NCBI GenBank assembly: GCA_021805485.1
Contig: JAJZFF010000231.1
Location: 1-6,201, forward strand
DNA from: Pseudomonadota bacterium
GTDB lineage: Bacteria; Pseudomonadota; Alphaproteobacteria; Acetobacterales; Acetobacteraceae
Direction of reading: 5' to 3'
Length of the DNA: 6,201 nt
Within the stretch, counting starts at the first letter, position 1; every line of letters starts with the position of its first letter. Below are positions 1 to 5,297 of this stretch, piece by piece. The notes under the pieces were generated by a model. The model saw only the letters and a program-made list of their open reading frames with translations. It had not been told where the DNA came from and ran no database searches. Both the position numbers and the translations under genes were made by a program.

Positions 1-994
1 CGCCCTCGCCCGCCGCGACGGCGGCTTCGCGCTCGACGTCACGGCGTTCGACTACGGCTCGGATTACTACCGCCGCCACGGGGTGATGATGCCGGACGGC
101 GCGCTGGAACGGCTGAAGGCGTTCGACGCAATCTATTTCGGCGCGGTCGGCGCGCCGGACATCCCCGACCATGTCACCCTCTGGGGTCTGCGCCTCGCGA
201 TCTGCCAGGGGTTCGACCAGTATGCCAATGTCCGCCCGACCCGCGTGCTGCGCGGCCTCGACTCGCCGCTGCGCGACTGCGCCCCGGCGGATCTCGACTG
301 GGTGATCGTGCGCGAGAACAGTGAGGGCGAATATGCCGGCCAGGGTGGCCGCTCGCATCGCGGCCACGCCGAGGAGGTCGCAACCGAGGTGGCGATCTTC
401 ACCCGCGCCGGCGTCGCGCGGATCATGCGCTTCGCCTTCGCCCTCGCCGCGTCGCGCCCGCGCAGGCACCTCACCATCGTCACCAAGTCGAACGCGCAGC
501 GCCACGGCATGGTGCTGTGGGACGAGGTCGCCGGCGAGACAGCACGCGATTTCCCGGAGGTGACGTGGGACAAGATGCTGGTCGATGCGATGACCGTCCG
601 CATGGTCCACGCCCCGGCGAGCATCGACACGGTGGTGGCGACCAACCTGCACGCCGACATCCTCTCCGACCTCGCCGCGGCCCTGGCCGGCTCGATCGGC
701 ATCGCGCCGACGGCGAACGTCAACCCGGAGCGGGCCTACCCCTCGATGTTCGAGCCGATCCACGGCTCCGCCTTCGACATCACCGGCAAGGGCATCGCCA
801 ACCCGGTCGGCGCATTCTGGACGGCGGCGCAGATGCTCGAACATCTCGGCGAGGCGGATGCGGCGCGGCGTCTGATGGCGGCGGTGGAGCGGGTGACCGA
901 GGCCGGCATCCGCACCCGCGATCTCGGCGGCGCCGCCACCACGGCTGAGGTAACGGCGGCGGTGATCGCCGCGATCGAGGGCGGCAACGCATAG
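1..994 (+). CDS. Tartrate/D-malate-type decarboxylating dehydrogenase (5'-truncated)
   Basis: Partial gene; the open frame runs in from position 2 and 330 residues are visible, so roughly 25-30 N-terminal residues (the start of the nucleotide-binding fold) lie outside the window. It belongs to the isocitrate/isopropylmalate dehydrogenase family, NAD- and divalent-metal-dependent oxidative decarboxylases of 2-hydroxyacids. Visible landmarks are GSDYY..HG near 56-82, the FGAVG loop near 137, RENSEGEY at 311, TKSN at 482 (catalytic-type Lys at 485), metal-binding-type Asp codons at 584, 656 and 668, and FEPIHGSA near 750 followed by GKGIANP. From memory of the family, the order and wording match TtuC/DmlA (tartrate dehydrogenase, D-malate dehydrogenase) better than LeuB: the position of the LeuB catalytic Tyr is Phe (codon 398) and LeuB's DKAN is replaced by TKSN. 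The usual GSAPDI is GSAFDI here. Tartrate, D-malate or a related substrate cannot be chosen from sequence. The family is certain, the subgroup likely. Confidence 0.9.
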   Translation, partial: ALARRDGGFALDVTAFDYGSDYYRRHGVMMPDGALERLKAFDAIYFGAVGAPDIPDHVTLWGLRLAICQGFDQYANVRPTRVLRGLDSPLRDCAPADLDWVIVRENSEGEYAGQGGRSHRGHAEEVATEVAIFTRAGVARIMRFAFALAASRPRRHLTIVTKSNAQRHGMVLWDEVAGETARDFPEVTWDKMLVDAMTVRMVHAPASIDTVVATNLHADILSDLAAALAGSIGIAPTANVNPERAYPSMFEPIHGSAFDITGKGIANPVGAFWTAAQMLEHLGEADAARRLMAAVERVTEAGIRTRDLGGAATTAEVTAAVIAAIEGGNA

Positions 995-1004
995 GCGCAG
1001 CGCA

Positions 1005-1030
1005 GCCGGCGCCCTTGCGCCGGCCCCTTC
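1005..1030 (+). terminator. GC-rich hairpin after the dehydrogenase gene
   Basis: A perfect 8-bp stem (1005-1012 with 1017-1024) closes a CCTT tetraloop, 10 nt after the TAG stop. It is followed by CCCCTTCC rather than a real T-run, so it is a terminator-like or 3'-end stabilising structure, not a textbook intrinsic terminator. It separates the dehydrogenase from hemB, which suggests the two are not tightly coupled. Confidence 0.45.
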
Positions 1031-1073
1031 CATGCGCAATTCGATAGGACAGCAACGATCCCGAGGAGCAGCA

Positions 1074-2069
1074 ATGATCACCGGCAGCTTTCCGACCACC
1101 CGCCTGCGCCGCAACCGCCGCGATGGCTGGACGCGGCGCATGGTCGCCGAGACCATGCTGTCGGTCGACAACCTGATCTGGCCGATCTTCGTCCGCGCCG
1201 GCGATGGCGAGCCGACGCCGGTCGCCACCATGCCGGGCGTGGTGCGGGTGGGTCTCGACCGCCTCGCCGCCCATGTCGAGCCGGCGGCGCGGCTCGGCAT
1301 TCCCGCCATCGCGCTGTTTCCCGCCACCCCGGCCGACCTCAAGAACGCCGAAGGCACCGAGGCGCTGAACCCGGACAACCTGATCTGCCAGGCCGCCCGG
1401 CTGCTCAAGCGCGAATTCCCCGAGATCGGGCTGATCGGCGACGTGGCGCTCGATCCCTATACCGATCACGGGCATGACGGCGTGCTGCGCGAGGGCTATG
1501 TCGCCAACGACGAATCGGTGGAGATTCTTGAGCGCCAGGCGGTGAACCAGGCGCTTGCCGGAATCGACGTGATCGCCCCTTCCGACATGATGGACGGGCG
1601 GATCGGCAGCATCCGCGCCGCCCTCGATTCCGAGGGGCTGATCGACACGCGGATCATGAGCTACGCCGCCAAATACGCCTCGGCCTTCTATGGTCCGTTT
1701 CGCGAGGCGCTCGGCTCGAACGCGGCGCTGAAGGGCGACAAGAAGACCTACCAGATGGACCCCGCCAATACCGACGAGGCGCTGCGCGAGGTGGCGATGG
1801 ATATCGACGAGGGCGCCGACATGGTCATGGTCAAGCCGGGCATGCCCTATCTCGACATCATCCGCCGCGTGCACGAGCGCTTCGCGGTGCCGACATTCGC
1901 CTATCAGGTGAGCGGCGAATACGCGATGCTCGCCACCGCGATGGAGCACGGCCTGCTCGACCGCGAGCGCGGTATTCTCGAAACCCTGATGGGCTTCCGC
2001 CGCGCCGGCGCTGCCGGCGTTCTGACCTATTTCGCCGTCGAGGCGGCAACCCTGCTGCGTCGCGGCTGA
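1074..2069 (+). CDS. hemB: Delta-aminolevulinic acid dehydratase (porphobilinogen synthase)
   Basis: Condenses two molecules of 5-aminolevulinate to porphobilinogen in the cytoplasm, the first common step after ALA in heme, chlorophyll and corrinoid synthesis. The start at 1074 gives 331 residues, a normal family length, and is preceded by GAGGAG at 1063-1068; the in-frame ATG at 1032 would add 14 residues, has no such site and is less likely. The two active-site lysines are visible: Lys200 in YAAKYASAFYGPFR and the Schiff-base Lys254 in MVMVKPGMPYLD. The SDMMDGRIG motif lies between the metal region and Lys200. The metal loop at residues 125-136 reads ALDPYTDHGHDG, with Asp in place of the zinc-binding Cys triplet of animal and yeast enzymes; this is the magnesium-responsive type found in Pseudomonas and many alphaproteobacteria. 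It is probably monocistronic: a hairpin lies upstream and the next gene converges on it 31 bp away. Confidence 0.97.
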   Translation: MITGSFPTTRLRRNRRDGWTRRMVAETMLSVDNLIWPIFVRAGDGEPTPVATMPGVVRVGLDRLAAHVEPAARLGIPAIALFPATPADLKNAEGTEALNPDNLICQAARLLKREFPEIGLIGDVALDPYTDHGHDGVLREGYVANDESVEILERQAVNQALAGIDVIAPSDMMDGRIGSIRAALDSEGLIDTRIMSYAAKYASAFYGPFREALGSNAALKGDKKTYQMDPANTDEALREVAMDIDEGADMVMVKPGMPYLDIIRRVHERFAVPTFAYQVSGEYAMLATAMEHGLLDRERGILETLMGFRRAGAAGVLTYFAVEAATLLRRG

Positions 2070-2070
2070 A

Positions 2071-2095
2071 CGGGCGGCGCCGTGTGCACCGCCCG
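2071..2095. terminator. Hairpin in the hemB/gapR convergent gap
   Basis: Between the two facing stop codons lies a stem of 7 perfect G/C pairs (2071-2077 with 2089-2095), extended by two more pairs after one mismatch, with a 5-nt loop. It is nearly symmetric and so would form in transcripts of either strand. There is no T-run on either side, so it may stop or stabilise 3' ends with help (for example from Rho) rather than act as a classical intrinsic terminator. Confidence 0.4.
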
Positions 2096-2100
2096 ACAGT

Positions 2101-2376
2101 TCACATGCCGAGCGCGCGGCGATAGACGTCGATGAGCATTTCCTGCTCCTCGACGTCGGCCGGCTCCTGCTTGCGCAGGCGGATCAGCTGGCGCAGCACC
2201 TTGACGTCGAACCCCGCCGATTTCGCCTCGGCGTAGATGTCCTTGATGTCCGAGCCGAGCGCCTTGCGCTCCTCCTCGAGCCGCTCGATGCGCTCGACGA
2301 TGCTGCGCAGCCGGTCGGCGGCGATATTGCCGTGGCTCGCATTGTCTTCTTGGGTCTCTGCCGCATCGAACGCCAT
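2101..2376 (-). CDS. gapR: GapR family nucleoid-associated protein (DUF2312)
   Basis: A 91-residue protein that matches the DUF2312/GapR family over nearly its whole length. In Caulobacter, GapR is a chromosome-bound protein that recognises overtwisted DNA ahead of replication and transcription and stimulates gyrase and topoisomerase IV; that role is inferred here by homology. Seen in the sequence: an acidic, variable N-terminus of about 15 residues, a charged helix with the ADRLRSIVERIERLEEE pattern (about residues 20-37) typical of its coiled-coil part, then the family core YAEAKSAGFDVKVLR and IRLRKQ (residues 48-70), rich in basic residues thought to contact DNA, and an acidic C-terminal helix. 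The start codon (2374-2376) has a strong GGAGGAG site just upstream. It lies 57 nt downstream of the DUF1244 gene on the same strand and is probably cotranscribed with it, although a hairpin sits in the gap. The identification is firm. Confidence 0.93.
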   Translation of the reverse strand: MAFDAAETQEDNASHGNIAADRLRSIVERIERLEEERKALGSDIKDIYAEAKSAGFDVKVLRQLIRLRKQEPADVEEQEMLIDVYRRALGM

Positions 2377-2400
2377 CTGTGCTCCTCCGTCGGATCGGTC

Positions 2401-2426
2401 GGACGCGCGGGATAGAGCGCGCGCCC
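2401..2426 (-). other. Intercistronic hairpin between DUF1244 and gapR
   Basis: On the minus strand a 9-bp stem (one G-T wobble) with an 8-nt loop lies between the DUF1244 stop codon and the gapR ribosome binding site: 2401-2409 pairs with 2418-2426. No T-run follows, so readthrough is expected. It could be an mRNA processing or stability element that sets the ratio of the two proteins; this is inference from structure only. Confidence 0.35.
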
Positions 2427-2433
2427 GCCCCGG

Positions 2434-2748
2434 TCAATGCCCCTGCCGGCTCGCGACCTCGAAGGCCGCCTTCTGCGCGTCGCTGGCCGGGGTCTGATGG
2501 CGTGCCTGCCATTCCTTGTAGGGCATGCCGTACACGATTTCGCGCGCGTCGGGATCGCTCAACTCGAGGCCGCGCGCCTCGGCCGCCTCGCGATACCAGC
2601 GCGAGAGGCAGTTCCGGCAGAACCCGGCAAGGTTCATCATGTCGATGTTCTGCACATCCGTCCGCTCGCGCAGATGGGCGACCAGTCGGCGGAAGGCCGC
2701 CGCCTCGAGTTCGGTGCGGGTGGCGTTGTCGAATCGGTCATTATCCAT
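2434..2748 (-). CDS. DUF1244 family protein, CxxC-containing
   Basis: A 104-residue protein recognised as DUF1244, a small family mostly from Proteobacteria with no established function. The conserved core is complete: TRTELEAAAFRRLV..LRERTDVQNIDMMNL (residues 10-40), then AGFCRNCLSRWY with Cys44 and Cys47 as a CxxC pair, and REIVYGMPYKEW (residues 69-80). The protein looks mainly helical, soluble and cytoplasmic, with no signal peptide or membrane segment. The last 20 or so residues are less conserved in character. I chose the ATG at 2746-2748 because AAGGAG lies 9 nt upstream and the family core begins soon after; the frame stays open to 2811, but that extension has no ribosome site and no family character. 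It heads a likely two-gene unit with gapR and is divergent from pyruvate kinase. The CxxC could be a metal or redox site; that is a guess. Confidence 0.88.
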   Translation of the reverse strand: MDNDRFDNATRTELEAAAFRRLVAHLRERTDVQNIDMMNLAGFCRNCLSRWYREAAEARGLELSDPDAREIVYGMPYKEWQARHQTPASDAQKAAFEVASRQGH

Positions 2749-2761
2749 TGGATCAGTCTCC

Positions 2762-2803
2762 TTACGCGCGCGGCAGGTAGTCATCGTCGCGCATGTTTGC
2801 CAT
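2762..2803 (-). CDS. Possible 13-codon leader ORF upstream of DUF1244
   Basis: On the minus strand an ATG at 2801-2803 opens a 13-codon frame (MANMRDDDYLPRA) that ends in TAA 13 nt before the DUF1244 start codon; its end abuts the AAGGAG site of that gene. No Shine-Dalgarno sequence precedes it, but a -10-like GATAAA (2811-2816) sits so that transcription could begin at the A of this ATG, which would make it a leaderless peptide. The frame differs from that of DUF1244. It shows no run of one amino acid that would suggest classical attenuation. It may be chance; confidence is low. Confidence 0.2.
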   Translation of the reverse strand: MANMRDDDYLPRA

Positions 2804-2860
2804 AGAGACATTTATCACGACGCCGGTCACGGCGCGACACGATAACCCGATCATCGGGAC
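2804..2860. promoter_or_regulatory. Divergent promoter/operator region between DUF1244 and pyk
   Basis: The 144-bp space between the divergent genes carries most of its structure here. CGCCG-GTCA-CGGCG (2821-2834) is a perfect inverted repeat, flanked by the outer inverted pair TTATC (2812-2816) and GATAA (2841-2845). Directly beside it is CCCGAT-C-ATCGGG (2846-2858), a second perfect palindrome. -10-like hexamers lie outward on both strands: GATAAA for the minus strand (2811-2816) and GATAAC for the plus strand (2841-2846). The expected -35 boxes would fall over the central palindrome and match consensus poorly. The reading as back-to-back promoters with a shared operator is inference; the repeats are directly visible. 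Confidence 0.4.
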
Positions 2861-2892
2861 CCGGCAGGCGGACAGATTCAGAGGGGACCAGC

Positions 2893-4317
2893 ATGGCATC
2901 CAGACTGCGGCGTCATCGGCGCACGAAAATCGTTGCGACCATCGGACCGGCGAGTTCAACGCCGGAGATACTGTCGCAGCTGTTCGAGACCGGCGCCGAC
3001 GTGTTCCGACTGAATTTCAGCCATGGCACACATGAGGACCACCTCGCCCGCCTGCAGATGATCCGCGCGCTGGAGCGGAAATTCGACCGCCCGATCGGCA
3101 TCCTCGCCGACGTGCAGGGGCCGAAGCTGCGGGTCGGCCAGTTCCGCGGCGGCCGCGTGCAGCTGCAGACCGGCGCCGAGTTCCAGCTTGATCTCAACCC
3201 CGCCCCCGGCGATACCCGCCGCGTCAACCTGCCGCATCCCGAGATCATCGAGGCCGCCAGCATCGGCGCGACCCTGCTGCTCGACGACGGCAAGCTGCGC
3301 CTGCGGGTGCTGCGCAAGCGAGAGGACCACCTGCTGACTGAGGTCGTCACCGGTGGCCCGCTCTCCGACCGCAAGGGCGTCAACGTGCCCGACGTCGTGC
3401 TGCCGATCCCGGCGCTGACGAAGAAAGACCGGGCCGATCTCGCCTTCGCGCTCGAACACGGCATCGACTATATCGGCCTGTCCTTCGTCCAGCGCGCCGC
3501 CGACGTGCTGGAGGCGAAGGAGATCGCCGCTGGCCGCGCCCTGGTGATGACCAAGATGGAAAAGCCCCAGGCGCTCGACAATCTCGAAGAGATCATGGAC
3601 GCGACCGATGCCGTCATGGTCGCGCGCGGCGATCTCGGCGTCGAGTTGCCGCCCGAGGAAGTGCCGATCGTGCAGAAGCGCATCATCCGCGCCGCCCAGC
3701 AGCGTGGCCTGCCGGTGGTGGTGGCGACCCAGATGCTGGAGAGCATGATCTCCGCCCCCGCCCCCACCCGCGCCGAGGCGTCGGACGTGGCGACGGCGGT
3801 GTTCGACGGCGCCGATGCGGTGATGCTCTCGGCCGAGAGCGCTGCCGGCCAGTATCCGCGCGAGGCAGTGAACATGATGGACCGCATCATCGCCCGGGTG
3901 GAGCGCGACGATGACTGGCGGCGAACGATCAACGCCAAACGGCCAGACCCCGAGCCATCCTCGGCCGATGCCATCGCCCGCGCCGCCGAGCAGGTCGCGC
4001 ACACGATCGGCGCGCGCGCCATCGTCGCCTTCACCAGCTCCGGCGCCAGCGCGCTGCGCGTCGCCCGCGAGCGGCCGGATTGCCCGGTGATCGGCCTGAC
4101 GCCCAGCCTCGACACGGCGCGCAGCCTCGCCGCGGTGTGGGGCGTGCATGCCGTGGTCACGCAGGATGTCGGCTCGATGACCGAGGCTGTCGCGCTCTCG
4201 GCGAAGGTCGCGCGGCAGGAGGGCTTCGCCCAGCCGGGCGAGGAAATCGTCGTCGTTGCCGGCGTGCCCTTCGGCCAGAGCGGCACGACCAACGCGCTGC
4301 GCGTGGCCAGAGTGTAA
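2893..4317 (+). CDS. pyk: Pyruvate kinase
   Basis: Catalyses the last step of glycolysis or Entner-Doudoroff metabolism, phosphoenolpyruvate plus ADP to pyruvate plus ATP, in the cytoplasm. The product of 474 residues is of normal bacterial length and all domains are present. Near the N-terminus are RTKIVATIGPASS (10-22) and RLNFSHG (39-45) of the barrel; DVQGPKLRVG (73-82) leads into the B domain (about 83-160), and the barrel resumes with the family signature MTKMEKPQALDN (219-230), where Lys221 and Glu223 are the catalytic and metal-binding type residues, followed by ARGDLGVE (244-251) and VATQMLESM (277-285). The C-terminal domain (about 340-474) is complete and ends with the family-typical GTTNALRVARV. 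The ATG at 2893 has GAGGGG 6 nt upstream. It diverges from DUF1244-gapR and is followed after 61 nt by the EthD gene with no clear terminator between. Allosteric effector and potassium dependence cannot be read with confidence. Confidence 0.97.
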   Translation: MASRLRRHRRTKIVATIGPASSTPEILSQLFETGADVFRLNFSHGTHEDHLARLQMIRALERKFDRPIGILADVQGPKLRVGQFRGGRVQLQTGAEFQLDLNPAPGDTRRVNLPHPEIIEAASIGATLLLDDGKLRLRVLRKREDHLLTEVVTGGPLSDRKGVNVPDVVLPIPALTKKDRADLAFALEHGIDYIGLSFVQRAADVLEAKEIAAGRALVMTKMEKPQALDNLEEIMDATDAVMVARGDLGVELPPEEVPIVQKRIIRAAQQRGLPVVVATQMLESMISAPAPTRAEASDVATAVFDGADAVMLSAESAAGQYPREAVNMMDRIIARVERDDDWRRTINAKRPDPEPSSADAIARAAEQVAHTIGARAIVAFTSSGASALRVARERPDCPVIGLTPSLDTARSLAAVWGVHAVVTQDVGSMTEAVALSAKVARQEGFAQPGEEIVVVAGVPFGQSGTTNALRVARV

Positions 4318-4378
4318 CCGGCCGCCCCTTGCATTGGCGCAGCACCCGGGCAAGACTGACGTCCAGGGAGGACATCAT

Positions 4379-4690
4379 ATGATCGCCATTACCGTTCTGT
4401 ATCCGAAGACCGCCACCTCGACCTTCGATACCGCTTATTACCACGACAAGCACATGAAGCTGGTCAGCGACCGCTGGGGGGCGATGGGCCTGAAGGGCGC
4501 CACCGTGCTGCATGGCGTCAACGGGCCGGATGGCGCCGCCCCGCCCTACGCCGTCATCACCACGCTCCAGTTCGAAAGCCTCGAAGCCTTCGGCAAGGCG
4601 GTGCAGGCACATGGCCCCGAGGTGATGGGCGACATCGCCAACTTCACCAACGTCCAGCCGGTCCTGCAATTCAGCGACATCGCCGCCTGA
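4379..4690 (+). CDS. EthD family protein
   Basis: A 103-residue protein of the EthD family, small dimeric alpha+beta barrel (ferredoxin-like) proteins named after a gene needed for ethyl tert-butyl ether breakdown in Rhodococcus, whose biochemical role is mostly unknown. Diagnostic features: the opening strand MIAITVLYPK, the FDTAYYHDKHMKLV segment (residues 16-29) with the family-typical Tyr-Tyr...His-x-x-Leu pattern (His25), a middle strand YAVITTLQFESLEAFGKAV and a C-terminal strand ending in QPVLQFSDI. The start at 4379 has GGGAGGA just upstream and fits the family N-terminus; an upstream extension of the frame overlaps pyruvate kinase and is not credible. Lying 61 nt after pyk on the same strand, it may be read from the pyk promoter. 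The context does not suggest ether degradation; a general role in binding or modifying a small metabolite is possible but unproven. Confidence 0.88.
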   Translation: MIAITVLYPKTATSTFDTAYYHDKHMKLVSDRWGAMGLKGATVLHGVNGPDGAAPPYAVITTLQFESLEAFGKAVQAHGPEVMGDIANFTNVQPVLQFSDIAA

Positions 4691-4743
4691 CACGGAATTT
4701 AACCTGCACTTTCTTTACTTCCCGAGGCTTCCGGGCCTATCTG

Positions 4744-4781
4744 AAGGCGGTCGCGATCTCGTGCGGCCGCCTTTTGTTGTT
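4744..4781 (+). terminator. Intrinsic terminator after the EthD gene / hairpin in next leader
   Basis: An 11-bp stem with one G-U pair (4744-4754 with 4763-4773) closes an 8-nt loop and runs straight into TTGTTGTT. This has the form of a rho-independent terminator for the pyk-EthD transcript. It ends only 6 nt before the GGAGG site of the next gene, leaving no room for a promoter between them; any promoter for that gene must therefore lie upstream of the hairpin or inside it, and the hairpin would be in the 5' leader. Confidence 0.75.
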
Positions 4782-4796
4782 CCGTTCGGAGGTTGC

Positions 4797-5291
4797 ATGC
4801 GCCGGATCGCCCCGCTTCTGTTCGCCGCCGCGTTCATTACCGGCAATGCGTCAGCCTGCGTCACGCCGCAGAATCAGGAAGCGCTCGACATCGTCGGCCT
4901 GAAAAGCACGCTGATGGTCTCGGCCCTCACCTGTGACCAGCGCAGCCAGTACGACCAGTTCATGACGCGCTTTCATCCTTACATCCTGCGCGAGCAGCAT
5001 GTGCTGGACGCCTATTTCCGCGCCCGGCACGGGCGCGCCTACCAGCATTACGAAGACAGCTACGTGACCAATCTCGCGAACGCGCAGTCCACCGCCGGCA
5101 TCCACCAGGGTTCCGATTTCTGCGCCGCGAGCCAGCATCTGTTCGACCAGGTGCTCGGCCAGCCCGACCAGACGGCGCTGGTCACCTTCGCCCGCCAGAA
5201 TCCGGCGGCACAGCCGATCGTCGTGCTGGCCTGCGGCATCATCGAGTCCGACGAGTTCCGCCGGATGGAGCAATACACGCCGCGGCACTGA
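4797..5291 (+). CDS. Secreted four-cysteine protein of unknown function
   Basis: A 164-residue protein that I do not recognise as a named family. It begins with a clear Sec signal peptide: basic MRR, hydrophobic IAPLLFAAAFI, and an ASA cleavage motif at residues 18-20, so the mature chain would start at Cys21. The residues before that Cys (ASA) are not a good lipobox, so soluble periplasmic export is more likely than a lipoprotein. The mature part of about 144 residues has four cysteines (21, 46, 109, 146), an even number consistent with two disulfides, and many aromatic and His residues in a probably helical middle segment (FHPYILREQHVLDAYFRARHGRAYQHYEDSY, about 59-89). No membrane segment follows. 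The start at 4797 has GGAGG at 4788-4792; a GTG at 4761 would begin inside the terminator hairpin and spoil the signal peptide. The next gene starts 6 nt after its stop, so the two are probably cotranscribed. Confidence 0.82.
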   Translation: MRRIAPLLFAAAFITGNASACVTPQNQEALDIVGLKSTLMVSALTCDQRSQYDQFMTRFHPYILREQHVLDAYFRARHGRAYQHYEDSYVTNLANAQSTAGIHQGSDFCAASQHLFDQVLGQPDQTALVTFARQNPAAQPIVVLACGIIESDEFRRMEQYTPRH

Positions 5292-5297
5292 CCGAGC

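Noticed and set aside
1032..1073. Upstream in-frame ATG as hemB start
   Set aside because: No ribosome site before 1032, while GAGGAG precedes 1074 at a good distance and the 1074 start fits usual HemB length.
780..1949. 389-codon antisense frame over hemB and the preceding gene end
   Set aside because: Compositional shadow: rich in His, Gly and Arg, with no motif, opposite a complete hemB.
2759..2762. Pyruvate-kinase-side extension of DUF1244 to 2811
   Set aside because: The added 21 residues have no family similarity and no ribosome site; AAGGAG supports the start at 2748.
2956..4353. 465-codon open frame antisense to pyruvate kinase
   Set aside because: GC-rich codon bias opens the opposite strand; the product is His/Arg/Gly-rich with no recognisable domain, and the sense frame is an unmistakable pyruvate kinase.
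4694..4720. GGAAT and TTAACC as possible EcfG-type promoter or CtrA site
   Set aside because: The expected CGTT-like -10 is absent at 16-17 nt, and the second TTAA half of a CtrA site is missing (TTTC instead).
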